A DNA stretch of 39,931 nucleotides from an uncultured SAR116 cluster alpha proteobacterium (GCA_902618025.1 CACMYY010000012.1:1-39931); one strand, 5' to 3'. Counted from the first letter of the stretch, positions 17,118-31,479 are shown. The notes: a model not told the origin generated them from the letters alone. Program-made: numbers and translations.

Positions 17118-17492
17118 TCAAATTCCATAATTCAAATTTATAGCAATATCTAGTAATATTGACTTGATTTGTGCAGATATATCTTTTTCGAAAGTGAACG
17201 CAAATTTTCCTAAATAAGAGTATCCTAGAATTAGTGGTAAAAGATATAATCTAATCATAAAAATAAGCCAAGCTACATAGAGAGGTATTATTGGTTGGAC
17301 AATAAAATTAGGTGTTATTTTATTTGTAAAGTTAAAAATTGGTTGGATAATTCTATTTATTAAACGTAAAAATTTAAAATTGCTTACTTCACTAAAAAAC
17401 AGATTTAATATAAATTTTACTAATAAAACGATCATTAAACATGCTAAAAAATAATCGACAGCTGTAAGCCATATTGGAAAAGATTGTGCCAT
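17118..17492 (-). CDS. YggT-family integral membrane protein
   Basis: A 124-residue hydrophobic protein with two clear membrane spans (about residues 9-30 and 68-92), each followed by a short amphipathic stretch. The segment FLRLINRIIQPIFNFTNKITPNFIVQPIIPLYVAWLIFMI resembles the YggT repeat (hydrophobic helix, then I..T.P...PI..). I start at the ATG giving MAQSFPIW; an upstream in-frame TTG at 17507 is possible but has no ribosome site. YggT proteins are linked to osmotic or ion stress and, in some phyla, to division, without a settled mechanism. It stands alone, convergent with ltaE and divergent from ettA. Confidence 0.7.
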   Translation of the reverse strand: MAQSFPIWLTAVDYFLACLMIVLLVKFILNLFFSEVSNFKFLRLINRIIQPIFNFTNKITPNFIVQPIIPLYVAWLIFMIRLYLLPLILGYSYLGKFAFTFEKDISAQIKSILLDIAINLNYGI

Positions 17493-17605
17493 TAGAATAT
17501 AATACAAACATTATTGAAAAAATAAAAATTATAATTTTAAATATTTGACTAATAAATTAATATAGGATCGTGAAAATATAAAAATAAATTAATTTAGAGA
17601 TAAAT
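17493..17605. promoter_or_regulatory. Divergent yggT-ettA intergenic region
   Basis: A 113-base very AT-rich gap that must hold the start signals for both genes. A TTGACT at 17545-17550 on the plus strand lacks a good -10 at the right distance. On the minus strand TATAAT (17533-17528) has only a poor -35. GAGA lies 5 bases before the ettA ATG. No strong promoter or hairpin can be assigned. Confidence 0.25.
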
Positions 17606-19285
17606 ATGAATAACCCGCAATATATCTACTCAATGTACAAACTATCTAAGGTCTACCCTGGAGGAAAACAAGTAATTAAGGATATAAGTTTGTCTTTCCT
17701 GCCTGGAGCTAAAATAGGTGTTTTAGGTGGAAATGGAGCGGGTAAATCAACTCTATTAAAAATTATGGCAGGTGTTGACAATGAATATAATGGAGAGGCA
17801 AAAATAGCTGATGGAATAAAAGTAGGTTATCTTGCTCAAGAACCAGAACTAAATAGTAATTTAAATGTTTATGAAAATGTCATGGAAGGGATGGCTGAAG
17901 CCAAAAAACTCGTAGACGATTTTAATGCTATTTCTCTAAGATTCTCAGAAGACTTGACTGAAGATGAAATGAACCAAGTCATTGCAAAGCAAGGTGAGTT
18001 GCAAGAACAAATTGATAATATGGATGCATGGGATTTAGATAGAAAAGCAGAAATAGCTATGGATGCACTGAGTCTTCCCCCAGCTGAATCAATGATAGAT
18101 CATTTGTCTGGTGGTGAAAAAAGAAGAGTTGCTCTAGCTCAATTGCTTTTATCAAATCCTGATTTTTTGCTATTAGATGAACCAACAAATCATTTAGATG
18201 CTCTTTCGGTAGCATGGTTACAGAGATTTCTTCATGATTTTCCCGGCACGGTTGTAACCATTACTCATGATAGATATTTTTTAGATGAAGTAGCTGGCTG
18301 GATTTTAGAATTAGATCGTGGAGAAGGTATTCCTTATAAAGGTAATTATTCTGGTTGGTTAGAGCAAAAGCAAAAGCGACTTGAACTTGAGGGTAAAAAA
18401 GAGGAGGCCAGAAAAAGAAAAATTAAAGAAGAATTAGAGTGGATAAAGTCAGCACCTAGAGCAAGACAAGCAAAATCAAAGGCCAGAATAACCTCTTATG
18501 AAGAATTAGTCTTAAAAGAACAGATAAAAGAAATTAATACCGGAAACCTTGTAATACCACCCGCTCCTAGACTAGGTAGTGATGTAATAACTTTCAAAAA
18601 CGTTAGTAAGTCCTTTGATGACAAGTTATTAATCGATAATTTAAGTTTTAAACTCCCTCCAGGAGGAATTATAGGTGTGATCGGAGCAAATGGTGCAGGT
18701 AAGACTACACTATTTAGATTAATAACTAAAGAAGAGGAACCAAACAACGGAGAAATTTCAATTGGCGAAACTGTAAGTTTGAACTATGTTGATCAATCAA
18801 GAGATGATTTAAAACCTGACCAGAATGTATGGTATTCCATTAGTGATGGACTAGATGAAATACAAATAGGTAAAAAGACTATTCAAAGTAGAGCTTATGT
18901 TGGTCAATTTAACTTCAAAGGATCTGACCAACAAAAAATTGTAAGTCAGTTGTCTGGTGGAGAAAGAAATAGGGTACATCTAGCAAAGATTTTAAAAGAT
19001 CCAGGTAATGTTTTACTTTTGGATGAGCCAACTAATGACCTTGATGTTGATACATTAAGGGCACTAGAAGAAGCAATTCTTGATTTTTCAGGATGTGTAG
19101 TTGTTATTTCACATGATAGATGGTTTCTGAATAAGCTTGCCACACATATTCTTGCTTTTGAGGGTGGAAGTCATGTAGAATGGTTCGAAGGAAATTATCA
19201 AGATTATGAGTTAGATAAAAAAAGAAGATTAGGTGAAGAAGCACTTAATCCAAAACGAATAAAATATAAACCAATTTTGAGGTAA
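17606..19285 (+). CDS. ettA: ABC-F protein EttA (energy-dependent translational throttle)
   Basis: Soluble ATPase that binds the ribosomal E site and, in E. coli, gates entry into elongation according to the ATP/ADP ratio. The 559 residues hold two ABC domains without membrane segments. The first has Walker A GGNGAGKST at 41-49, LSGGEKRRVALAQLL and LLLDEPTNHLDAL. The second has Walker A GANGAGKTT at 360-368, LSGGERNRVHLAKIL and LLLDEPTNDLD. A charged P-site tRNA-interaction linker (LELEGKKEEARKRKIKEELEW, SAPRARQAKSKARI) lies between them. Length and the NHLDA/NDLDV pair match EttA rather than Uup or YheS. Confidence 0.95.
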   Translation: MNNPQYIYSMYKLSKVYPGGKQVIKDISLSFLPGAKIGVLGGNGAGKSTLLKIMAGVDNEYNGEAKIADGIKVGYLAQEPELNSNLNVYENVMEGMAEAKKLVDDFNAISLRFSEDLTEDEMNQVIAKQGELQEQIDNMDAWDLDRKAEIAMDALSLPPAESMIDHLSGGEKRRVALAQLLLSNPDFLLLDEPTNHLDALSVAWLQRFLHDFPGTVVTITHDRYFLDEVAGWILELDRGEGIPYKGNYSGWLEQKQKRLELEGKKEEARKRKIKEELEWIKSAPRARQAKSKARITSYEELVLKEQIKEINTGNLVIPPAPRLGSDVITFKNVSKSFDDKLLIDNLSFKLPPGGIIGVIGANGAGKTTLFRLITKEEEPNNGEISIGETVSLNYVDQSRDDLKPDQNVWYSISDGLDEIQIGKKTIQSRAYVGQFNFKGSDQQKIVSQLSGGERNRVHLAKILKDPGNVLLLDEPTNDLDVDTLRALEEAILDFSGCVVVISHDRWFLNKLATHILAFEGGSHVEWFEGNYQDYELDKKRRLGEEALNPKRIKYKPILR

Positions 19286-19286
19286 T

Positions 19287-19931
19287 TTATTTATCTCTAG
19301 TCATTTTTTTAAGCAATATGTCAAAGTTACCTCTATTTTTTCTTAAAATAGACACAGCTTCAGCTTTTTGTGAACTTACTAATGATATACCTTCTATTTC
19401 TAAATCAAGAATAAGAAATGATCCATTTTTGTTTGCCGCTAATTTCCATAAAAGATTTACATCAGGTTTTTTCTTGTTTGGGTCTTGAATTAATCCCCTA
19501 ACATAAACTAGTTTCTTACCTCTTTTTTCAGATTTTTTTGGCTTATAGGATAATGTTGCAAGAGTGTTTAGATGTTCTTCAGTCGTAAGAACTATTTGTT
19601 TTAACAATGCAGCTTTATACATTTCTTTTTGTTTTACAGAGGCTTTCTTCCAAAAAGTTCCAGTCGTGACTTTACCCATAAAATCAAGATTAATATATTT
19701 TTTAATTAATAATTCAATTTTTATGGATCTCTCATTGGGTTCTAGTTTGATAGTATCAATAGCATGTTTTTGTGCCTCTTTAATCATTTGTTGAATAGTA
19801 GCTTTACCTTTTTCCAAATTATCTGAAAAAGATTTAGCTATATTAACGTTAAAAATAAAAAAAATTAAAAACGAATAACTTAAGAACTTGCTTATTTTTT
19901 TTCTAATCCAAAAGTTTTTCAAATTCTGCAT
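19287..19931 (-). CDS. mlaC: MlaC/Ttg2D phospholipid-binding protein
   Basis: Periplasmic shuttle carrying phospholipid between MlaA at the outer membrane and the MlaFEDB transporter. The product from the ATG at 19931 has 214 residues: a basic N-terminus, a hydrophobic signal segment (about 15-31) and the mature domain with IKIELLIKKYINLDFMGKVTTGTFWKKAS, KQKEMYKAALLKQIVLTTEEHLNTL, LVYVRGLIQDP and LLWKLAANKNGSFLILDLEIEGISLVSSQ, the family pattern. The frame stays open upstream inside mlaA, so the start is uncertain; an in-frame TTG three codons later is also possible. It overlaps the end of mlaA by 29 bases, which suggests coupled translation. Its stop is one base from that of the convergent ettA. 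Confidence 0.87.
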   Translation of the reverse strand: MQNLKNFWIRKKISKFLSYSFLIFFIFNVNIAKSFSDNLEKGKATIQQMIKEAQKHAIDTIKLEPNERSIKIELLIKKYINLDFMGKVTTGTFWKKASVKQKEMYKAALLKQIVLTTEEHLNTLATLSYKPKKSEKRGKKLVYVRGLIQDPNKKKPDVNLLWKLAANKNGSFLILDLEIEGISLVSSQKAEAVSILRKNRGNFDILLKKMTRDK

Positions 19932-20643
19932 CCAAGTTGTTATTTTTATTCTCAATATATTGTTTGCTATAAATTTCATTTCGCCTATTTTGCAGGTAGA
20001 AAGATCTAATTTTGATATATGGATCAGCTGAGAAATAAATGTTATCAATTGTATTTGACATTTTGCCTCTTTTGTCAATTATATTAATAGGAATTTCAGC
20101 TAAGTTCAAATCATCAATTGAATCAGAAGATAAAGTTGCCATATTTTGTCTGTCTAGGATTGTTCCAGTTAAATCCCTAGTAGTCTTTGGTCCAATAAAG
20201 GGCACTATCAAAAAAGGTCCCTCTGCAACATTTAACTTAGCAAGGGTTGATCCAAAATCTCTTTTTTTGATAACAGTCTCGCCTTTATCTAGATCATAAA
20301 AACCTAAGGTAAGTCCATTTAATAGAAACTTAGCTGATGCTAAAATGGTATTTTCCATATCGGTTTGTAAAGCACTGTTAATTATAGTGTTAGGCGTGTC
20401 CATCCATTGAAGATGATTACTAACACCTGATCTAATTTCTGCAGGAATTTTTTTGATATAAGTATTGCTAATAGGTGAAATTATTTTCTGATCTACATAT
20501 TTGTTAAATTGAAATACATTTCTATTCATTTTTTCAAATGGATCTTTGTTTTCAGATACAAGCTTAGTAGAACTGGAGCACCCATTTAATATAAATGCCG
20601 CTGTTATACATTTTATAAATAAAAGTTTATATTTTTTAGTCAT
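19903..20643 (-). CDS. mlaA: MlaA (VacJ) outer-membrane lipoprotein
   Basis: Outer-membrane lipoprotein that removes phospholipid from the outer leaflet. The 246 residues begin with a lipoprotein signal ending in the lipobox-like LNGC (Cys22). Then come NKDPFEKMNRNVFQFNKYVD, PAEIRSGVSNHLQWMDTPNTIIN, AKFLLNGLTLGFYDLD, KRDFGSTLAKLNVAEGPFLIVPFIGPKTTRD and a C-terminal YFSADPYIKIRSFYLQNRRNEIY, matching the VacJ family in order. It forms an operon with mlaC. The inner-membrane ABC part (mlaF, mlaE, mlaD) is not in this window. Confidence 0.95.
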   Translation of the reverse strand: MTKKYKLLFIKCITAAFILNGCSSSTKLVSENKDPFEKMNRNVFQFNKYVDQKIISPISNTYIKKIPAEIRSGVSNHLQWMDTPNTIINSALQTDMENTILASAKFLLNGLTLGFYDLDKGETVIKKRDFGSTLAKLNVAEGPFLIVPFIGPKTTRDLTGTILDRQNMATLSSDSIDDLNLAEIPINIIDKRGKMSNTIDNIYFSADPYIKIRSFYLQNRRNEIYSKQYIENKNNNLDAEFEKLLD

Positions 20644-20777
20644 TAAATAAACACATATTAATCATTTATGTTAAAATTTATTATTATTTATTTGTTAATT
20701 TTGTACAAGTTAAACCATCAATATGTTAGAAATATATTAATATTACCCTTAAATTCTTATTAGAAAATATAAAAATT
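20644..20777. promoter_or_regulatory. Divergent mlaA-uvrD intergenic region
   Basis: The widest gap in the window at 134 bases, between genes reading away from each other. TTGTACAA (20701-20708) is a perfect palindrome in its centre. On the minus strand its TTGTAC is followed after 17 bases by AATAAT, a 5-of-6 match to a -10, a possible mlaA promoter. On the plus strand TATATT at 20733-20738 could be a uvrD -10 with a poor -35. The strength and use of these sites are uncertain. Confidence 0.3.
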
Positions 20778-23015
20778 ATGACTCAATTTTATAATCATCA
20801 AGCATTTGTAGACCTAAATGATTCTCAAAAAGAGGCTGTAAAATATCTTGATGGTCCTTTATTAGTGCTTTCTGGTGCAGGAACAGGAAAAACTAGAGTT
20901 CTGACTGCAAGACTAGCAAACTTATTATATAGTAATAAGACTAAGCCATGGAATATTCTTGCGGTAACTTTCACTAATAAAGCTGCAAAAGAAATGAGGA
21001 CTAGACTTGAAAGTTTAATTGGACCGTCAGCGAATTCGGTGTGGTTAGGTACTTTCCATTCAATAGCTGCTAGAATATTAAGAGAAAATGCAGAAGTTGT
21101 AGGTTTAAGTTCAAATTATACAATTATAACTCCAGATGATCAAATTAGGCTTTTAAAACAAATAATGATTGATCAAGATATTGACATTAAAAAATTTACT
21201 CCAAAAGCAATGTCTAATTTAATTAGTTCTTGGAAAGATAAAGGCTTTAAACCAGATGACATAAATCAAGCTGACAATGATTTCTTTGCTAATGGTAAAG
21301 CAACAAATATATATAAAACTTACCAATCTAGATTAGTAACTTTAAATTCTGCTGATTTTGGTGATTTACTGTTATATAATTTAACTATATTTTCGGAACA
21401 TTTAGACATATTACAAAAATATCAATCTAAAATTTTATACTTTCTAGTTGATGAATATCAAGATACAAATACTATTCAATATTTATGGCTTAAATTATTT
21501 GCAAATAAATCTCAAAATATTTGTTGTGTAGGGGATGATGATCAATCTATTTATGGTTGGCGTGGTGCACAAGTCGGTAATATTTTAAAATTTGAAAAGG
21601 ATTATACTTCAGCAAAGGTAATAAAATTAGAAGAAAATTACAGATCAACAGGCCGAATATTAGAAGCTGCCAATAGTATCATTGCCAATAATAAAGAGAG
21701 GTTAAGTAAAAAACTTAAAACGTCTTCTGGGGACGGAGACAAAATAGATTTAATTTCTGTTTGGGATGGTGTTGAAGAAGCTAAAATAACCAGCTTAGAA
21801 ATTGAAAATTTACACTCATGTGGTTTTAGATATGACCAGATAGCTGTTTTAGTTAGAGCAGGGCACCAAACTAGATATTTTGAAGAAAGATTTGTAGATA
21901 TCGGTATTCCATATAAAGTAATTGGAGCAAAATTCTACGAACGTTTAGAAATTAGGGATGCTTTAGCTTATTTAAGAGTTGTTCAGCAACCTAACGATGA
22001 TTTAGCTCTAGAAAGAATAATAAATGTTCCAAAAAGAGGATTAGGTACAAGTACAACCAGCTTAATACATTCATATGCAAAAAAAAATTATATTTCTTTT
22101 TTTTCAGCTGCTCAAGAATTGTTGTTGACTGATGAGTTACGACCCAATGTAAAAAGAACATTACAAAATTTAATAAATCAATTTGTTGACTGGAGTAAAC
22201 ATAACAAAGAGATTTCTCATACAGACTTGGCTTTAAAAGTACTTGAAGAATCTGGGTATATAGGTCACTGGCAAAATGAAAATTCAATTGAAGGCGAAGG
22301 TAGATTAGAAAATTTAAAAGAGTTGATCAATGCTATGAGTAGTTTTGACAATTTATCAGGATTTTTAGAGCATATATCATTAGTTATGGATGGAGATAAT
22401 GAAGCTGAAGCAGGTGAAGTGTCTTTAATGACTTTACACGCTGCAAAGGGACTTGAATTTGAGGCAGTTTTTCTGCCTGGATGGGAAGAAGGTATATTCC
22501 CAAGCCAAAGATCTATTGATGAATTAGGCTTATCAGGCTTGGAAGAAGAAAGAAGGTTAGCGTATGTAGGAATTACGCGTGCAAAAAAAAGACTTTTTAT
22601 AACCTTTGCGGCTAATAGACAAATTCATGGCTTATGGCAAGGATCAATTCCATCAAGATTTATAAGTGAATTGCCTAAAAAGATTATTAATGAAAATATT
22701 GAGGGTAATCTTGGATCAGATGTATCAAGCTATAATCAAATTGATTTTGATCTATCATCCAATAATTCATCATATGGGCCAGGATTTCTCAGAGCAAAAC
22801 AGAACGGAATCAGAAGTCTTGATGTTTATAAAAATTCTCAATTTGAGAAGAGTGTATCTGCCTCCAATTTAAATCTTAGTGTTGGCCAAAGAGTCTTTCA
22901 TCAAAAATTTGGCATGGGTCTTATTATTTCTTCAGATGGAGACAAGCTGAATATAAATTTTGATAAAGCTGGTGAAAAGAAAGTAGTATCTAGTTTTGTT
23001 AAAATAATAGAATAA
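20778..23015 (+). CDS. uvrD: ATP-dependent DNA helicase UvrD/PcrA
   Basis: SF1A 3'-5' helicase of nucleotide-excision and mismatch repair. The 745 residues show the Q motif LNDSQKEAV, Walker A GAGTGKT at 33-39, AVTFTNKAAKEM, GTFHSIAARILR, the DExx-box DEYQD at 225-229, GDDDQSIYGWRGA, LEENYRST, VSLMTLHAAKGLEFE and EERRLAYVGITRAKKRL. The C-terminus (VGQRVFHQKFGMGLIIS... SFVKII) is the Tudor-like domain that binds RNA polymerase in UvrD/PcrA and is lacking in Rep. UvrD and PcrA cannot be told apart here; UvrD is the usual name in proteobacteria. prmA follows after 11 bases. Confidence 0.95.
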   Translation: MTQFYNHQAFVDLNDSQKEAVKYLDGPLLVLSGAGTGKTRVLTARLANLLYSNKTKPWNILAVTFTNKAAKEMRTRLESLIGPSANSVWLGTFHSIAARILRENAEVVGLSSNYTIITPDDQIRLLKQIMIDQDIDIKKFTPKAMSNLISSWKDKGFKPDDINQADNDFFANGKATNIYKTYQSRLVTLNSADFGDLLLYNLTIFSEHLDILQKYQSKILYFLVDEYQDTNTIQYLWLKLFANKSQNICCVGDDDQSIYGWRGAQVGNILKFEKDYTSAKVIKLEENYRSTGRILEAANSIIANNKERLSKKLKTSSGDGDKIDLISVWDGVEEAKITSLEIENLHSCGFRYDQIAVLVRAGHQTRYFEERFVDIGIPYKVIGAKFYERLEIRDALAYLRVVQQPNDDLALERIINVPKRGLGTSTTSLIHSYAKKNYISFFSAAQELLLTDELRPNVKRTLQNLINQFVDWSKHNKEISHTDLALKVLEESGYIGHWQNENSIEGEGRLENLKELINAMSSFDNLSGFLEHISLVMDGDNEAEAGEVSLMTLHAAKGLEFEAVFLPGWEEGIFPSQRSIDELGLSGLEEERRLAYVGITRAKKRLFITFAANRQIHGLWQGSIPSRFISELPKKIINENIEGNLGSDVSSYNQIDFDLSSNNSSYGPGFLRAKQNGIRSLDVYKNSQFEKSVSASNLNLSVGQRVFHQKFGMGLIISSDGDKLNINFDKAGEKKVVSSFVKIIE

Positions 23016-23026
23016 CAAACTTAGTT

Positions 23027-24016
23027 ATGGATTTGTGGTCAATTAGAATAACTGTAGAAGATGAGTTCAAAGAATTATTTTCTGAGTATTTTGAAGATTT
23101 TGATGGATATTTGTCATCTAGTTTACTTCAGGATAAAGACTTAAACAGCAAATACAAAAAAGGCAAATCTTATAATTTAACAACGAATAAATTAGGTGAG
23201 TTTCATCAAAACAAATATTGGATATTAGAAATCATTTTTAATATAAAACCTGACAAAAAATTTATAAATGCCAAACTTAATTTACTTGCTAAACAATTTA
23301 AACTAAATAAATTTTATGTTTATAATGAAAAAAATAATGACAAAGAATTTTTAAATAAAATTTATTTATCTAAAATTATTAGTAAAGATTGGATAAAAGA
23401 AAATAGGTCATCATTTCCATCCATAAATATTGATAACTTTTACATTTATGGTTCACATATTAAAAAAGAATGTTCTGAAAATAAGATACCAATAAAAATA
23501 GATGCGTCTTTTGCATTTGGAACTGGATCTCATGAAACTACAAAGAGTTGCTTAAATTCCTTAACTTATTTATCAAAAATTTATAATCCAAAATCAGTAT
23601 TAGATTACGGTTGCGGAACTGGAATTCTTGGAATAGCTGCAAAAAAAATTTTTAAAAATAATAGAATTTCCTTTGTTGATATAGATTTGAATGCATTAAA
23701 AGAAACAAAAAAGAATCTTAAATTAAATAATATTATTAGCAGAGAAATCTTTCCTTCTAACTCAAACACAATGAAAAATTTCAATAAAAAAAAATATTAT
23801 GATTTAATTTTTGCTAATATTCTTTTTAGTTCTTTAACAAGTTTAGCGCCAAGACTTAAATTTATTTCAAAACCAAATTCATTTATAATTTTATCGGGGC
23901 TTTTAAGTAATCAAGTTACAAATATAGTTAATAGATATAAAATGTTTGGGTTTAAATTACAAAAAAAAATTATTATAAATGGGTGGGGAACAGTAATAAT
24001 GAAACGCCAATTTTAG
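23027..24016 (+). CDS. prmA: Ribosomal protein L11 methyltransferase PrmA
   Basis: SAM-dependent trimethylation of ribosomal protein L11. The 329-residue protein has the N-terminal L11-recognition region and a C-terminal Rossmann methyltransferase domain: IDASFAFGTGSHETTKSCL, the SAM motif DYGCGTG at 193-199, an acidic loop in VDIDLNAL, and the motif FANILFSSLTSLAP in place of the usual NIL..PL..LAP. The N-terminal half is long and Lys/Asn rich. It lies between uvrD and the aminopeptidase gene, a common alphaproteobacterial order, with 11- and 14-base gaps, so the three are likely one operon. Confidence 0.93.
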   Translation: MDLWSIRITVEDEFKELFSEYFEDFDGYLSSSLLQDKDLNSKYKKGKSYNLTTNKLGEFHQNKYWILEIIFNIKPDKKFINAKLNLLAKQFKLNKFYVYNEKNNDKEFLNKIYLSKIISKDWIKENRSSFPSINIDNFYIYGSHIKKECSENKIPIKIDASFAFGTGSHETTKSCLNSLTYLSKIYNPKSVLDYGCGTGILGIAAKKIFKNNRISFVDIDLNALKETKKNLKLNNIISREIFPSNSNTMKNFNKKKYYDLIFANILFSSLTSLAPRLKFISKPNSFIILSGLLSNQVTNIVNRYKMFGFKLQKKIIINGWGTVIMKRQF

Positions 24017-24030
24017 TTAGAGAGTAAAGT

Positions 24031-29508
<5,478 letters not shown>

Positions 29509-29512
29509 TTTC

Positions 29513-30337
29513 TTATTCAAAAATGTTTTTAAAATAATCTATAATTGATAATTCATTACCTTTTACTTCAGCAAGATTATTTTCAAATAATTTTTTACTT
29601 AAATCAGACCATTTATTATCCGAAAAATTGTAATTTAAAATTGCATTACTTTTAATCGCTTCTTCTTTCAATCCAATTATCAGAAGAGCTTCGGTTAATC
29701 TATAAAGTGTTTCTGGTATAACAGAAGTATTTTGATAATTTTGTAATATGAATTTAAATCTTTTTATCGAACTAGCTGGCGCACCTTTTTTTAAATAAAA
29801 TTTTCCAACATGTAACTCATTTCTAGCAAGTGAATTTTCTAAAAATTGTATTTTCAGTTTTGAATCTTTTGCATATTTTGTTTTAGGATATTTGGTTACG
29901 AGTAATTTAAAGCTATTTAATGATTTCACTGTCAAACCTGAATCTCTTGCTTCACTTGATATTTGTGAATAGTAACACATAGCTAACAAATAGTGCGCAT
30001 ACTCAGTTAATTCTCCTTTGGGGTTCATTTCAATAAAATTATCTAATTTCACTATTGCTTTTTTGAGTTCATTATTTTCATAATAAGAGTAAGCAGACAT
30101 AATTTCAGACCTTGAGGCCAATGATGAAAATGGATAATTTAAAAAAATTTTTTCAAATTCTAAATTCGCTTTATTAAAATCACCTTCTTGAAGTGAAGTT
30201 AGACCTTTCAAATACATTTCTTTGTCTGATAATTTTAATTGATTTTCTTGATTGTTATTATTACTGCAACTTGAAATAAAAAAAAGCATTAAAAATATTT
30301 GTTTAACTATCAAATATTTTTTTTTGTAAATATACAT
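29513..30337 (-). CDS. bamD: Outer membrane assembly lipoprotein BamD (ComL)
   Basis: Essential lipoprotein of the BAM complex that inserts beta-barrel proteins. The 274 residues have a lysine-rich N-terminus, a hydrophobic stretch and the lipobox ISSC (Cys24), then an Asn-rich spacer and about five TPR-like repeats (YLKGLTSLQEGDFNKANLEFEKIFLNYPFS, YSYYENNELKKAIVKLDNFIEMNP, YAHYLLAMCYYSQIS, SLNSFKLLVTKYPKTKYAKDS, GAPASSIKRFKFILQNYQNTSVIPETLYRLTEALL), in the family's pattern. It lies between lpxC and recN, so lipid A synthesis and barrel assembly are encoded side by side. Confidence 0.93.
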   Translation of the reverse strand: MYIYKKKYLIVKQIFLMLFFISSCSNNNNQENQLKLSDKEMYLKGLTSLQEGDFNKANLEFEKIFLNYPFSSLASRSEIMSAYSYYENNELKKAIVKLDNFIEMNPKGELTEYAHYLLAMCYYSQISSEARDSGLTVKSLNSFKLLVTKYPKTKYAKDSKLKIQFLENSLARNELHVGKFYLKKGAPASSIKRFKFILQNYQNTSVIPETLYRLTEALLIIGLKEEAIKSNAILNYNFSDNKWSDLSKKLFENNLAEVKGNELSIIDYFKNIFE

Positions 30338-30429
30338 AATTTATATGTTCTAATTTAGTGATCGATTATATTGTTTTATTATTAATAATCAGATTTGTAC
30401 ATAAAAACTTATTATACATTACAAATATA
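30338..30429 (-). promoter_or_regulatory. lpxC-bamD gap with possible bamD promoter
   Basis: A 92-base AT-rich gap. Minus-strand TATAAT occurs at 30370-30365, and there is a 12-base palindrome ATTATTAATAAT at 30378-30389. No convincing -35 is visible for either. A separate bamD promoter here is possible because the gap is larger than elsewhere in the cluster, but in DNA of this composition such matches are expected by chance. Confidence 0.2.
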
Positions 30430-31398
30430 CTAAGCTACGTTAGTAATATTTTGTGATGAGTTTTCATCATTTACTAAATCAAAAGGTTTTTCACCATTAT
30501 TTTCGGGATGGAGGTATTCTATTTTATAATTATTCTGGTCTTTCAAAATTTCTCTAACAAATTTTTGATTTAAATTATGACCAGGAGCAAAGCAGTTTAT
30601 ATTACCTATCAAGGGCATTCCAAGAAGATAAAAATCACCAACACAATCTAGGGTTTTATGTTTTACAAATTCTTTTTCAAATCTCAAACCATCTGGATTT
30701 AATATTTTATAATTATCTACAACTATGGCATTATTTAAGTTTCCTCCAATAGCAAGACCAACTGTTCTCATTTTTTCAATATCTTCAGAGAGAGTGTAAG
30801 TTCTAGCCATTGACAAATTCTTAATAAAATTTTCTTTTGTGTGCTTATAAGAATATTCTGAAAAACCAATAATAGTGTTAGGATAATTAATAGCAATATT
30901 AATCGATAATTCGTTAGATGGTGAAATGGAAATGAATCTATTTCCAATATTAACTTCAATTTTTTTGATTATTTTTAGAAATTTTCTTTTTTTATCCTGG
31001 GATTGAATACCTATATTTAAGATTTTTTTTATATACTCCTGAGAACTCCCATCTAATGCTGGTAATTCTGGAGCATTAATTTTAACAAGAACATTATCTA
31101 TATCTAAGGCACTAAAAGCAGCCATTATATGCTCAACTGTTGAAACTGAAATCCCTGCAGAATTTGATATTTTGGTACATAAACTAGAATTGACAACGTT
31201 GTCTATAACAGCTTTAATCTCATTATTATTACTAACGTCTATTCTTTTAAAAATAATTCCAGTGTCAATTTCTGCTGGTTCTATGCTTACTGTTACAGCA
31301 CGACCACTATGAACACCAACGCCGGAAAAAAAGGTTTTACCTTTTATAGTGTTTTGCTTTGATTTATCATCAACTATTATTTTATTAATGAAATTCAT
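30430..31398 (-). CDS. lpxC: UDP-3-O-acyl-N-acetylglucosamine deacetylase LpxC
   Basis: Zinc deacetylase at the committed step of lipid A synthesis. The 322 residues include KTFFSGVGVHSGRAVTVSIEPA, the first zinc histidine in STVEHIMAAF (His90), PELPALDGSSQEYI, and HKTLDCVGDFYLLG with His247 and Asp251, spaced as in the family. PGHNLN carries the catalytic-base histidine. The C-terminus is a polar tail ending SSQNITNVA. In E. coli the C-terminal tail directs FtsH proteolysis; other alphaproteobacteria are reported to handle LpxC differently, so control here is open. It follows ftsZ after 81 bases that hold a hairpin. Confidence 0.97.
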   Translation of the reverse strand: MNFINKIIVDDKSKQNTIKGKTFFSGVGVHSGRAVTVSIEPAEIDTGIIFKRIDVSNNNEIKAVIDNVVNSSLCTKISNSAGISVSTVEHIMAAFSALDIDNVLVKINAPELPALDGSSQEYIKKILNIGIQSQDKKRKFLKIIKKIEVNIGNRFISISPSNELSINIAINYPNTIIGFSEYSYKHTKENFIKNLSMARTYTLSEDIEKMRTVGLAIGGNLNNAIVVDNYKILNPDGLRFEKEFVKHKTLDCVGDFYLLGMPLIGNINCFAPGHNLNQKFVREILKDQNNYKIEYLHPENNGEKPFDLVNDENSSQNITNVA

Positions 31399-31411
31399 AT
31401 TTAATACCCTT

Positions 31412-31429
31412 GAGTTATATTTATAACTC
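31412..31429 (-). promoter_or_regulatory. Hairpin in the lpxC leader
   Basis: GAGTTATA (31412-31419) and TATAACTC (31422-31429) are perfect inverted repeats around a two-base centre, giving a 7-bp stem with a four-base loop in RNA. In the direction of ftsZ-lpxC transcription the stem is followed directly by AAGGG, the likely lpxC Shine-Dalgarno, and not by a U tract, so it is not a standard terminator. It may be an operator, an mRNA-processing or stability hairpin, or a translation control element. Its function is inferred from position only. Confidence 0.35.
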
Positions 31430-31479
31430 TTTTAAATTAAATACAAATCACATATAATTACCAAATATTTCAATTTATT

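Noticed and set aside
21991-22287. Antisense and alternate-frame open frames inside uvrD (also 22666-22872 on the plus strand)
   Set aside because: They overlap conserved helicase motifs in another frame and show no start signal or domain.
30378-30389. ATTATTAATAAT palindrome upstream of bamD as an operator
   Set aside because: Made only of A and T; such palindromes are expected by chance in DNA of this composition. Similar short AT palindromes occur elsewhere.
31412-31433. lpxC leader repeat as a plus-strand terminator (it is followed by TTTT on that strand)
   Set aside because: No plus-strand gene lies upstream to be terminated, and the stem is A-T rich.
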